The notes: generated by a model not told the origin, from the letters alone. DNA of 31,976 bases from CAWVWF01 sp963933885 (GCA_963933885.1 CAWVWF010000014.1:1-31976); one strand, 5' to 3'. Positions 16,797-24,800 are shown, numbered from the stretch's first letter. Numbers and translations: made by a program.

Positions 16797-18962
16797 ATGT
16801 CGGCTATTAACCGAACAGAATCATTTGATCTTGCTTTTCGTTTTATAACGGAAACAAACTTAAATGTTTATCTAACTGGTAAAGCCGGTACTGGAAAAAC
16901 AACCTTTTTAAAATATTTAAGGGATGTATCTCATAAAAACATTGTAGTTGCTGCCCCAACAGGAGTAGCAGCTATTAATGCTGGAGGTGTTACTTTACAC
17001 TCTTTGTTTCAATTACCATTTGCGCCGTTTACACCTGGTAATACACCGCAAGAAAACACACTTACAGGACACCCATTACTTTCTCAAATTAGATTTAATA
17101 CTCAAAAGCGAAAGATCCTTATTAATATGGATTTATTAGTTATTGATGAGATAAGTATGGTAGCAGCAAATACGCTGGATTCTATAGATATTATACTAAA
17201 GAGTATTCGAAGGAATTACGAGCAACCGTTTGGTGGAGTTCAAGTATTATTTATTGGTGATTTACACCAGCTTCCGCCGGTTGTAAAAAGAGATCATATG
17301 GATCTTTTTCGATCAGTTTATAAATCAGTTTACTTTTTTGATAGTCATGTCTTAAGCATGTATCCACCAATAATGGTAGAGTTGAAAAAGGTATTCAGAC
17401 AAAGTGATGATGTTTTTGTAGGTATCCTTAACGGAATAAGAGATAACAATCTTACTCAAAACCATCTTGCAAAATTAAACGAAAGATTAGATCCAGATTT
17501 TTCACCAGGAGATAATGATGAATACATTACCCTTACAACACACAACTCTCAAGCGGACGATATTAACGCTAAGAAAATCACGAATATAAAAGGAAAGGAA
17601 TTCATTTTTTCTGCAGAAATTAAGGATGACTTTCCTCCACATATGTATCCAGCGGATGTGGATTTACAATTAAAGCTTGGTGCTCAGGTAATGTTTTTGA
17701 AAAACGATACTGAAGACAAGCAATATTTTAATGGTAAAATAGGAACTGTTGTAGAGTTGGCACGTGATGAGATAGTGGTGCAGTGTAAAGATGATCACGG
17801 AACGATTACGGTTTCAAAAGATGTTTGGGAAAATATACATTACAAAGTAGATCCCGTTACAAGAGAAATCGAAGAAGAAAAACTAGGTTCATTTAAACAA
17901 TATCCATTGCGTTTAGCTTGGGGGATTACCATTCATAAAAGTCAGGGTTTAACATTCGAAAAGTTAATTGTTGATGCTCAGAAAGCATTTACAAACGGAC
18001 AGGTATATGTTGCCTTGAGTAGAGTAACATCTCTAGAGGGGTTGGTATTAACATCACCAATTGGTAAGCAGTTTTTAGGTGCTTCTCAGAATTTAAAGAA
18101 TTGGGAAAGCGTTCACAATAACGAAGAGGTGCTTCCACAGAAATTAGAAGATTCAAGAATAGAATGCATTCGCCAAGAATTACTTCATGTATTCGATTGG
18201 CATATTCCTGTTCAAGAAATTATAAATTTAAAGACTGCTGTTGTAAACATGAAGGACAATCTTTCACCAGATTGCGAACCATGGATTATTGAAATAACAG
18301 AGAATATTCTGGCCAGTAATAAAGTAGCAAAGGATTTTCAAAGCAATGTTTTTAGAATTACATCAAGCATAGAATTCGTAAAAGATCAAAGTGAATTACA
18401 GAAAAGGTTAAAAGCTGCAGCCACTTATTTTTTACCGAAGATGGAAGTTTTAAAAGAAGAACTTCGATTACACAACTTGGCGGTAAAAACTCAAAAAGCT
18501 GCAATTTTATTAGATGAACCAATTGAAGATGTAATTCAATTTTTACATGATTTATTACACCGTTTAAAGTATTTCGGAAAAGGAGAGTTTAATCTTGGAG
18601 AGTATCTTGAGCACGGAAAAATAAACAAGAAGAAACATCAAAAATATAAAAGTACTTACGAATCATCTAGTAAGCCAAAGTCATTAATTTCTGCAGCAGA
18701 AATTGAACACTTAAACTTATATCAGTCAATTGCATTATACCGTAAAGGGGTGGCCTCTAAGACCAATCAGCCAATCTATCGCGTATTTAGTAATGTTGCC
18801 ATAAAAGAGCTCTGTAAACACCTTCCTAAAACGGAAGATCAATTACTTATGGTAAATGGTTTTGGACCAATTAAAGTTAAAATGTACGGTGATGATGTGC
18901 TTGAATTAATTAAAGAATATTGTGAGGATAATATGGTTCCAGCAAAGGACCTGTTTTCGTAA
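16797..18962 (+). CDS. Pif1/RecD-like superfamily 1 helicase with C-terminal HRDC domain
   Basis: 721 residues. Walker A is GKAGTGKTTF (28-37), then VAAPTGVAAINAGGVTLHSLF (51-71, Pif1-type motif Ia), Walker B VIDEISM (115-121), the GDLHQLPPV block (motif III), FRQSD (motif IV) and, near 380-410, LAWGITIHKSQGLTFEKLIVD and YVALSRVTSLEGLVLTSP (motifs V/VI). The region 560-620 is a helical linker and an HRDC-type domain covers about 640-716 (LYRKGVASKTNQPIYRVFSN... LLMVNGFGPIKVKMYG). This architecture is frequent in Bacteroidota and predicts a 5'-3' DNA helicase for repair or resolution of structured DNA. Here it sits about 3 kb from the origin candidate; no special link is shown. Confidence 0.9.
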   Translation: MSAINRTESFDLAFRFITETNLNVYLTGKAGTGKTTFLKYLRDVSHKNIVVAAPTGVAAINAGGVTLHSLFQLPFAPFTPGNTPQENTLTGHPLLSQIRFNTQKRKILINMDLLVIDEISMVAANTLDSIDIILKSIRRNYEQPFGGVQVLFIGDLHQLPPVVKRDHMDLFRSVYKSVYFFDSHVLSMYPPIMVELKKVFRQSDDVFVGILNGIRDNNLTQNHLAKLNERLDPDFSPGDNDEYITLTTHNSQADDINAKKITNIKGKEFIFSAEIKDDFPPHMYPADVDLQLKLGAQVMFLKNDTEDKQYFNGKIGTVVELARDEIVVQCKDDHGTITVSKDVWENIHYKVDPVTREIEEEKLGSFKQYPLRLAWGITIHKSQGLTFEKLIVDAQKAFTNGQVYVALSRVTSLEGLVLTSPIGKQFLGASQNLKNWESVHNNEEVLPQKLEDSRIECIRQELLHVFDWHIPVQEIINLKTAVVNMKDNLSPDCEPWIIEITENILASNKVAKDFQSNVFRITSSIEFVKDQSELQKRLKAAATYFLPKMEVLKEELRLHNLAVKTQKAAILLDEPIEDVIQFLHDLLHRLKYFGKGEFNLGEYLEHGKINKKKHQKYKSTYESSSKPKSLISAAEIEHLNLYQSIALYRKGVASKTNQPIYRVFSNVAIKELCKHLPKTEDQLLMVNGFGPIKVKMYGDDVLELIKEYCEDNMVPAKDLFS

Positions 18963-18968
18963 TTAGAT

Positions 18969-19127
18969 ATGTCAAGTTTTCTAGAAATTCTAGAGCCAGC
19001 AATAGAGCTTCTTGCTCATGTTAGGAAGCCAAAATCAAAGCTTGGTATATTTTTTCAAGTTCTTTTATGGATCCTTATTCTGGCATTTGTGGCTTTGGCA
19101 ATTTATGGATTGTTATTAAGCGAATAA
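18969..19127 (+). CDS. 52-residue single-pass membrane protein
   Basis: A short frame starting with ATG at 18969, 6 bp after the helicase stop, and ending with TAA at 19127. The product begins MSSFLEILEPAIELLAHVRK, has a basic PKSK segment, then one strong hydrophobic helix (about 26-50, FFQVLLWILILAFVALAIYG) and ends LLLSE. An amphipathic N-terminus followed by a positive anchor and one helix is typical of small inner-membrane proteins. Position and spacing suggest it shares the helicase transcript. Function unknown. Confidence 0.6.
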   Translation: MSSFLEILEPAIELLAHVRKPKSKLGIFFQVLLWILILAFVALAIYGLLLSE

Positions 19128-19197
19128 GTAGACTTGTGTTTCAATGAGGACGTGTAATCACACTACTTAGTTAGACGTCTAGGTTCCTGCCTTCGCA

Positions 19198-19431
19198 CGC
19201 TACTGTCCGGAATAAATAGATCTATAATTGATACAGTTAACGTCCGGCTATTCTTTTTTCATTCTCATTAGAAAATGACTTAGATTAAAAAAATGTATTT
19301 ATTTGTAGGGATGCCTCTTGTGGGTATCCGAAACACAGTACTTTCACACTAACACTACTAGGTATCGGGTACCCACAAGGGGCACCCCTACATTTACGTC
19401 CTGGATTCCAAATTTATTCCGGACAGTAGTG
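19198..19431. mobile_element. 234-bp MITE with 10-bp target duplication
   Basis: Terminal inverted repeats of 20 bp (CGCTACTGTCCGGAATAAAT at 19198-19217 and its complement with one mismatch at 19412-19431) are flanked by the exact direct repeat TGCCTTCGCA (19188-19197 and 19432-19441). No coding frame is inside, so it is a non-autonomous element that must have used a transposase encoded elsewhere. A 10-bp duplication fits families such as IS4, but the family is not determined. The duplicated target is the tip of a REP-like hairpin. Confidence 0.8.
19305..19391. repeat. 87-bp inverted-repeat element nested in the MITE
   Basis: GTAGGGATGCCTCTTGTGGG (continuing to 19330) pairs with ACCCACAAGGGGCACCCCTAC and its left extension from 19366; 23 of 26 positions are complementary. 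Possible 4-bp flanking duplication ATTT on both sides. Its GC-rich arms contrast sharply with the AT-rich MITE interior, which suggests a separate later insertion. Confidence 0.6.
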
Positions 19432-19549
19432 TGCCTTCGCAGGAATGACAAGTTTGGTTTATAATACAAACTCGTTTGTGGTTACTGAGAAGTCAGGAAT
19501 CTAAACGTATAGTGAAGCAGTTTAGTAATTTTCTTAACTTAGTGAAGCG

Positions 19550-20545
19550 ATGAAAAATTTATTGTCTTCAGAAATCAACCACACATTTAAGTCAGACGAG
19601 GCGCTAAAGAGCTTTCTTCTTAAAAATTATAATTTCAAAGATATTTCAAGCTTTGAACTGGTTTCAAACGGCTTAAACGATACGTATAAATTTTATAATA
19701 ACTCAGAACTTTTATTCCTTAGAATTTACAAGAAAGACTGGAGAACCTTATCGCAAATTGAAGCTGAGGTTCAAATATTGAATTTATTGCAATCCTCAAA
19801 ATTTGTTCATGCATTACCACTTTTATCAGTTGATGAAAAACACCATTGCAGTTTAGATTTTGAAGAAGGTGAACGGTATGTATTGGTATTTAAAAGCTCA
19901 ATAGGAGAGGAGGTAGAACTTGGTTTACCTCATATGAAAAACTTAGGCTTAAACCTTGGAGAATTACATTTAGAATTACAGCGTGTTAAAAATCTAGACC
20001 GACCTAAGTTTGATAAGAGACATCTAATGGATGAACCTCTTGAAATCATAAAACGGTTTCTACCTGAGGACTCAGCAGACTTTCGTTTTTTAGAACAAAT
20101 CATTACATCAATTAAACCCGAACTAGATTACAAAGGAGCACAAGGAATTATCCACGGAGACCTTCATTCTTTAAATGTACACTTTGATAAAAAAGACCAA
20201 CCTTCAATTATAGATTTTGATTGCTGTGGATATGGCTTATTAAATTTTGATTTAGCCGTAGTAGTATTTTTCACAACCTTAGTTGGGTTTAGAAATGATG
20301 ACACAATGAAATTAAAACTTGAAAAATTAGATGCTTTTTTCGAAGGTTATAACGTTCACAGAAAATTAAACGAATTAGACCATAAAAACATTTGGAGACT
20401 CGTGTTAGCAAGACATATTTGGCAACTTGGAATTCTTGCAGGAAAGGCTAAATTCACTGATGAAGAAGGTGCTTTCCCTGATCTTTTTTACAGAGCAAAT
20501 AAGATTACTAAAGAGTGGATGAAGTATTTTAAAATCGAACTCTAA
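19550..20545 (+). CDS. Phosphotransferase of the APH/choline kinase-like family
   Basis: 331 residues, cytoplasmic. The kinase-like fold is shown by the catalytic Brenner motif IHGDLHSLNV (201-210; base Asp204, Asn209) and the metal motif IIDFDCCGYG (220-229; Asp222). The N-terminal lobe contains GLNDTYKF in the nucleotide-loop position and FLRIYKKD with the ATP-contacting Lys. These enzymes phosphorylate small hydroxylated substrates (aminoglycosides, homoserine, choline, sugars) or act as SrkA-type protein kinases; an antibiotic-resistance role is not implied. The ATG at 19550 follows a repeat-filled intergenic region. It ends back-to-back with a minus-strand gene without any spacer (TAA then TTA). 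Confidence 0.82.
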   Translation: MKNLLSSEINHTFKSDEALKSFLLKNYNFKDISSFELVSNGLNDTYKFYNNSELLFLRIYKKDWRTLSQIEAEVQILNLLQSSKFVHALPLLSVDEKHHCSLDFEEGERYVLVFKSSIGEEVELGLPHMKNLGLNLGELHLELQRVKNLDRPKFDKRHLMDEPLEIIKRFLPEDSADFRFLEQIITSIKPELDYKGAQGIIHGDLHSLNVHFDKKDQPSIIDFDCCGYGLLNFDLAVVVFFTTLVGFRNDDTMKLKLEKLDAFFEGYNVHRKLNELDHKNIWRLVLARHIWQLGILAGKAKFTDEEGAFPDLFYRANKITKEWMKYFKIEL

Positions 20546-21955
20546 TTACTTTACAGCCTCAAACTTTAAATTAAGTTTAACTAAAACGTTTCGCGGAATA
20601 CTGTTTATTTCACCAATTTCCCACGTCTTTAATTCTAGTATGGCTTTAATAAACATTTTGTCTATGTTTTCTCTATTTGATCTTGTAACTCGAACATTCT
20701 TAATTGTCCCAGTTGTATCAATTATTAATTCAATTAAACTTTCTCCACATGAACATTTTGTTTTGAAATCAACCTTACATTTGTTATAAATAGCTGATTT
20801 TAAGTTTGTCATAAATTTAGAATACCCAGCCTGTTTTACGATTGCGTTGCTAGAAACCAAGTCGTTTAGTTGGTAGGTTTTTTTTAATTGACTTACATAA
20901 TTTAAGCTATAAGTAGGTGCGCTGAGAATATTAATATTGAAATAAGGTGTATCTGGAGTCAAGGCTATTTCATTTCCTGAGGTATCAAATTGTTCTGATT
21001 TTATCTGTTGAGGCTTTAGCCTTTCTTCGTGTTTTTTTGAATAGGGCTTAAGGTGAACTATTTTCCTTAATTTTCCATTTGGATGATAATACCACTGGTC
21101 TCCAAAACACCTACCAGCTTCCCAGTCTCCCTTAAAACTCAAAGTTCCGTCACAGAAGTAATTTTTGTTGATTTTAAAACTTTGGTCATTAGGTGAATAA
21201 GAACTTCTTAAGGCTCCGTTTTTACAATAATCAGCATGGAATATCCAGTTGTAACCAATTTCCCAATCTTCTTCTTTTTTAGCACCATTTGGGTAATAGC
21301 TGATGGTTTTTGTAGTGTCTCTGAATGTTTCTTGTTTTTGCTTCAAAACAGTCAAGTTAGTATCGTAATACATCTTCCATGTTTTTACTTTTTCATTCGG
21401 GAATTTGCACGTAAATAGCGTATCAGTTATTTTTTTGTAGCAGCCTTTGTAGTGTGGCCATAACGAATATTTAAACAATGTAGAGTCTAAATAATGACCA
21501 GAAAAATCTTTATCATAATTCCATGTAGAATCACAATGTTTTGCTATTCTTTGCCCAAGAAATATATCATCTTTAAGAGTAGTAGTATTGAAGAGTTCTA
21601 ACGCTTCATGAAAATCTTCACATGCCATTTCTCTATCACCTTCTTTTAAATAAATATCGCCTCTAAGAAAGATAGATTGCCATTTGTAAAGCTTCGACAA
21701 GGCAATAGATTGTTCTATCCATTTTTTACTCTTTTCAAGACTATCCATTTCTAAATAGGCATTTGCCTTGGCGCGATAACAGTTTGAAATTCTTAAAGAA
21801 TCCGTTACATACTTTAGTCTATTATTGCTAAGTTGTATGATTTTAGAGTAATCGTTTTGATCGTAGGCATCAGATAGATCATCGTAATAGTTAAGGTTTT
21901 CTTGACCAATTGCAACAACACTACTAAATATGAAAATGAATAATAAATTCTTCAT
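20546..21955 (-). CDS. Exported TPR/MORN protein with TonB-C-like end
   Basis: 469 residues. A signal peptide covers about 1-18 (VVAIGQ). Residues about 20-135 look like helical TPR-type repeats (YLEMDSLEKSKKWIEQSIALSK, YLKEGDREMACEDFHEALEL). The middle contains MORN-like units (YYPNGAKKEEDWEIGYNW, GTLSFKGDWEAGRCFGDQWY, YHPNGKLRKIVHLKP). The last 80 residues (CSCGESLIELIIDTTGTIKN through KLNLKFEAVK) resemble a TonB C-terminal domain (GTI-x-x-V-x-V). Such mosaic envelope proteins are common in Bacteroidota; a role in outer-membrane assembly or signalling is an inference. The ATG lies 30 bp before the left end of a MITE, so its promoter is likely within or has been altered by that element. Confidence 0.7.
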   Translation of the reverse strand: MKNLLFIFIFSSVVAIGQENLNYYDDLSDAYDQNDYSKIIQLSNNRLKYVTDSLRISNCYRAKANAYLEMDSLEKSKKWIEQSIALSKLYKWQSIFLRGDIYLKEGDREMACEDFHEALELFNTTTLKDDIFLGQRIAKHCDSTWNYDKDFSGHYLDSTLFKYSLWPHYKGCYKKITDTLFTCKFPNEKVKTWKMYYDTNLTVLKQKQETFRDTTKTISYYPNGAKKEEDWEIGYNWIFHADYCKNGALRSSYSPNDQSFKINKNYFCDGTLSFKGDWEAGRCFGDQWYYHPNGKLRKIVHLKPYSKKHEERLKPQQIKSEQFDTSGNEIALTPDTPYFNINILSAPTYSLNYVSQLKKTYQLNDLVSSNAIVKQAGYSKFMTNLKSAIYNKCKVDFKTKCSCGESLIELIIDTTGTIKNVRVTRSNRENIDKMFIKAILELKTWEIGEINSIPRNVLVKLNLKFEAVK

Positions 21956-21995
21956 ATTTATGAATGTCGACCAATTCGAAAAGTAACTATTTTAT

Positions 21996-22220
21996 ATGCT
22001 TATCCGCTTCTTTGCCCAAGGCTTTTCTTTTCATTATAGATAATCCCCAACAACGCCCCTCCTTGCAGAAATGGATCAAGAGGCTCATAGTACCTAGTTT
22101 TTAATTTAATTTTAAAAAAAGCGTCTGGAGACGCGATTGTAAACACACACGCATGCCCTACGGAACATGACGCGCGAGAATCGATCATAAACTGATTTGG
22201 GTAAAGAAGCGGATAAGCAT
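21996..22220. mobile_element. 225-bp MITE with 10-bp target duplication
   Basis: Terminal inverted repeats of 24 bp with one mismatch begin ATGCTTATCCGCTTCTTT (21996-22019 and 22197-22220). The flanks are an exact 10-bp direct repeat ACTATTTTAT (21986-21995 and 22221-22230). The interior has a short GCGTCT-GG-AGACGC palindrome near 22120-22133 and no convincing gene; a 62-codon frame inside has no recognisable product. The right duplication contains the stop codon of the SGNH hydrolase gene. The ends differ from those of the other MITE, so it belongs to another transposase family or subgroup. Confidence 0.8.
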
Positions 22221-22221
22221 A

Positions 22222-23292
22222 CTATTTTATTATTCTCTGAACCTGATTTCCAAATTTCACAAAGTAAATACCACTTGGAAAATCGACTACAGATAACGAA
22301 TTTGCAGTTTCTTTTGTTTGCAGTTTCCCCGTTATATTAAAAACCTCAAAAGAAGTATTTGTTCCAAAAGTGTAATTGTATTTTCCGGTCTTCTTCATCA
22401 ATTCACCAACAGTTGGCATAGTCTCGAATCCAGTTGGTAAACCAACACCTGTTTCAGGGTTGTTCACGACCTCTTCCCAAGCTATTTCTTGAAGTTTTTC
22501 AATAAGCGCTGTGTTTCCATATGGGATTTCGTAATCACCACTCCATTCATTCTGAAGGTGTGCATTTGCGCCAACTGGCGAAACTCCATAAATAGTTGCA
22601 AACTGAACACAAGCGATGAAGTAATTTCCAGTATCATTCATATGGATATCATCATCAAAGAAAGATCGGATGTCTGTTATTCCAGGAACAGCTCCAGCAA
22701 CAATACTATCGTTTAATCTTGCCATGGCTTGTCCTCCAGGAATTAGTAACATATCATTTCCGTTCTGATGTACATTTACACTATCAACAATGATTTCCCA
22801 CTTCTCTTTATAAGTATCTAACCTTGTTCTCCATAAAACACCATCACCATCATCATAACTACAGCCTGCAGGCAAACCACTGTTTATACAATGCCATGTT
22901 TCATACATGTAAGTTTGCACGTTGCTATTTGCGCTTACGGCTAATTCATGCCAGTTATAACTAAAAGAATAGGTTTGACTCCATTGTAAATGGTTATCCA
23001 ATGGTACAGCCTCTGTAATAACAAGCACCTCATAATTCGAGTTAGGAATTTCAACCCTTCCGTCTACCCCTTCGGATCCTGCACTTTGTTCCCAGTTCCA
23101 CTTTAAGTTAGCGCCATTATTTAGTTGCCTTTCCCAAGTGTGGTTTACAAAAGTTTTAGATTTTGCAATTCCATCCACCATTCTAGGCATGTTGTGATTC
23201 ACCAAACTATGCCCTATAAAAAACACAGATTTTCCATTTTGAGCAACAACACTAGATGCTGTTAAGATTAGTCCAAATAATATAGCTTTCAT
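22222..23292 (-). CDS. Secreted SGNH/GDSL-like hydrolase with T9SS tail
   Basis: 356 residues. Signal peptide about 1-18 (SSVVAQ). The SGNH block I is FFIGHSLVNH (24-33) with nucleophile Ser29; the catalytic Asp/His pair is DDDIHMND (213-220; Asp214, His217). The family hydrolyses esters, for example of polysaccharides or lipids. After about 283 comes a spacer and a C-terminal T9SS-type domain (SFEVFNITGKLQTKE through GIYFVKFGNQVQRIIK). The stop codon TAG is part of the 10-bp target duplication of the adjoining MITE and has been preserved. Several cysteines suggest an oxidising extracellular setting. Confidence 0.82.
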   Translation of the reverse strand: MKAILFGLILTASSVVAQNGKSVFFIGHSLVNHNMPRMVDGIAKSKTFVNHTWERQLNNGANLKWNWEQSAGSEGVDGRVEIPNSNYEVLVITEAVPLDNHLQWSQTYSFSYNWHELAVSANSNVQTYMYETWHCINSGLPAGCSYDDGDGVLWRTRLDTYKEKWEIIVDSVNVHQNGNDMLLIPGGQAMARLNDSIVAGAVPGITDIRSFFDDDIHMNDTGNYFIACVQFATIYGVSPVGANAHLQNEWSGDYEIPYGNTALIEKLQEIAWEEVVNNPETGVGLPTGFETMPTVGELMKKTGKYNYTFGTNTSFEVFNITGKLQTKETANSLSVVDFPSGIYFVKFGNQVQRIIK

Positions 23293-23362
23293 GTACTTGT
23301 TTTGTAGTACGACAATTAAAAGGTTGGATTTGTTACTTTGGATAAGTCACAATGAGTGTGTC

Positions 23363-23471
23363 GAAGCGTCTAGGTTCCCGCCTTCGCGAGAATGACAAGG
23401 TTTTTTTGTGTAATTACGAAGGGAGTATATTAAACTTGTCATTCTCGCGAAGGCGGGAACCTAGACGCTTC
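23363..23471. repeat. REP-like pair: 37-bp perfect inverted repeats with nested hairpins
   Basis: The arm 23363-23399 (starting GAAGCGTCTAGGTTCCCGCC, ending AATGACAAG) is exactly complementary to 23435-23471, with a 35-base spacer. Each arm also folds on itself: TTCTCGC-GAAG-GCGGGAA on one strand, with a T-G pair. The unit is GC-rich against an AT-rich flank. It lies between two minus-strand genes, behind the lipoprotein stop, and may act as a terminator or transcript stabiliser as well as a mobile repeat. A second, decayed copy is at 19176-19507. Confidence 0.85.
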
Positions 23472-23532
23472 ATGCTTGTTTCAATTAAATCAAAAGGTGT
23501 TTCTTCTTTTTTTTTGTAATGAATAAGAAAGA

Positions 23533-24177
23533 TTACTTGCGTGAATATAAAGCGATATTCCCCGGCATAGAAAACGAATAGTTTAATGTTTTCCCAACAA
23601 AAGACTTAGCTGGTTTGCTTGCATTTAAAGCAGCAGACATTGGGCAATTAACACCCCAACTATTCGATCTAATTTGTTTTCCTTTTACAATTAATACAAC
23701 TGTTTTATTATTCTTAGAAACATCGATAGCCAATGTTGCAATTCCATTATTTGCGTTTGCTTGAGCTTTATCTAAAGCATCTTGATCAGACGCTTTCCCT
23801 AGTTTAGTCCATTCACTACTTCCATCAACTTGATCAAAAATATCATCATAATCGATAAATTCATTTTTACCTGATGCATCGTAATCTCCTTGATTTTGAA
23901 AATCATCGATATTGTAATATTTACATATTGCTTTAGCTACAAACTCTTTACAAGTATGTTTCTTTTCAGCCGTAGCCTTACACCCTTTAAATTCTTCAAT
24001 AACAGCTTCGATAGAAGAGAAACTTTGTACAGCGGGAGTTTCTTCTTTTTTCACATCAGATTTTTCGCTTACTACATTTTCAGTATTACTAACTGTTGTG
24101 TTTTCTACTGCCTTATCATCTCCACAAGATGTTAACGAAACGGATGCTATTAATACTGCTAGTGCTATTTTTTTCAT
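23533..24177 (-). CDS. Lipoprotein, function unknown
   Basis: 214 residues with a lipoprotein signal (MKKIALAVLIASVSLTSC, lipidated Cys18) followed by a Ser/Thr/Glu-rich linker to about residue 50. The remaining domain contains four spaced cysteines (FKGCKATAEKKHTC, KAICKYY, GVNCPMS) that could form disulfides, an acidic centre (YDASGKNEFIDYDDIFDQVDG) and a beta-rich end. I do not recognise the family. It stands alone, with a possible TAAATTTG promoter element 45 nt upstream. Confidence 0.68.
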   Translation of the reverse strand: MKKIALAVLIASVSLTSCGDDKAVENTTVSNTENVVSEKSDVKKEETPAVQSFSSIEAVIEEFKGCKATAEKKHTCKEFVAKAICKYYNIDDFQNQGDYDASGKNEFIDYDDIFDQVDGSSEWTKLGKASDQDALDKAQANANNGIATLAIDVSKNNKTVVLIVKGKQIRSNSWGVNCPMSAALNASKPAKSFVGKTLNYSFSMPGNIALYSRK

Positions 24178-24222
24178 GGGATTATATTTTATGTATTGAA
24201 TTGTCTTAAGTTTATTTCAATT

Positions 24223-24230
24223 CAAATTTA
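24223..24230 (-). promoter_or_regulatory. Possible -7 element for the lipoprotein gene
   Basis: On the minus strand the sequence is TAAATTTG, matching TAnnTTTG, 45 nt upstream of the ATG at 24177. No convincing -33 element at the usual distance. Confidence 0.3.
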
Positions 24231-24283
24231 ATAATCCCTTCATTACCAGCACCATCAATGAGCTATTAATTTTAACTGAAATA

Positions 24284-24763
24284 TTATTTTTGTGATGCTA
24301 GTTTTCTTGGTGATAGTTTATCGTTCTCTGCGTAGTGTTTTAAATCGTTTAATCCCTTTTGAACAGCACTTCCTAATCCTGCTTTAATTAATGGATACAT
24401 GATAAAGCCAAGAGTCTTTAAATCTACATTTGGAGTTGCTATTACTTTTGTGGTGTTTTCATCTATTGTAACCACTGTATTTGTACTAATTACGTTGCTA
24501 AATATGGGTGATTTTATGTCTCCCTGAAAACTAAAAGTCATTCCTGCTTCATCATATGCCGTAAACTTTTCTGAAATTTTACCAAAACTTGTCTCGCATA
24601 TTCTTCCTCCATAAGGTGAGCCGTTTACGATAGTTGCTTGCTTATTTATAATTGATTTGGAAACTGCGCCATCCCATTTTCCAACGTCAGCAAAATTAAG
24701 ACCGATGATATTCCATACTTTTTCTGCTGATGCGTTAATTGTAATCTCTTTAGAAAATTTCAT
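24284..24763 (-). CDS. SRPBCC (START-like) superfamily protein
   Basis: 159 residues. The N-terminal pattern MKFSKEITINASAEKVWNII followed by a Trp/Gly-containing loop (DVGKWDGAVSKS) and the final amphipathic helix (LKTLGFIMYPLIKAGLGSAVQKGLNDLKHYAE) is that of the polyketide cyclase/dehydrase-like SRPBCC fold, a helix-grip that binds hydrophobic ligands. Substrate and catalytic activity cannot be assigned. It is divergent from an AraC-type regulator gene, which is the obvious candidate for its control. Confidence 0.8.
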   Translation of the reverse strand: MKFSKEITINASAEKVWNIIGLNFADVGKWDGAVSKSIINKQATIVNGSPYGGRICETSFGKISEKFTAYDEAGMTFSFQGDIKSPIFSNVISTNTVVTIDENTTKVIATPNVDLKTLGFIMYPLIKAGLGSAVQKGLNDLKHYAENDKLSPRKLASQK

Positions 24764-24777
24764 AATTTTTAATTTGT

Positions 24778-24800
24778 GATATCAATACAATGTCGATATC
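24778..24800. promoter_or_regulatory. Possible operator (paired GATATC half sites)
   Basis: Two GATATC palindromes (24778-24783 and 24795-24800) with 17-bp centre spacing lie 15-37 bp upstream of the SRPBCC start, in the intergenic region shared with the divergent AraC-type gene. The spacing is not far from two helical turns. Evidence is position and symmetry only. Confidence 0.25.

Larger units (their letters stand above)
19176..19507. repeat. Diverged REP-like hairpin pair, interrupted by a MITE
   Basis: If the insertion at 19198-19431 and one copy of its target duplication are removed, 19176-19197 joins 19442-19452 and matches 30 of 33 bases of the left arm at 23366-23398. The arm contains the hairpin TTCCTGC-CTTC-GCAGGAA. 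A second, degenerate arm of opposite orientation is at 19482-19507 (hairpin around CTGA-GAAG-TCAG, then GGAATCTAAACG). Loops CTTC/GAAG are the same as in the intact copy at 23363-23471 while the stems differ by paired changes. Confidence 0.7.

Noticed and set aside
17764..17773. CACGTG core inside the helicase gene as a third parS
   Set aside because: Only the central hexamer matches; the flanking arms do not fit the 16-bp palindrome.
19176..19507. CRISPR array or integron attC sites
   Set aside because: No regularly spaced direct repeats with unique spacers and no GTTRRRY core sites; the pattern is inverted repeats with target duplications.
19550..20545. Aminoglycoside resistance gene
   Set aside because: The phosphotransferase fold is shared by many metabolic kinases and nothing points to an antibiotic substrate.
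22000..22188. 62-codon minus-strand frame
   Set aside because: It lies wholly within the MITE and spans its interior without any recognisable protein pattern; most likely chance.
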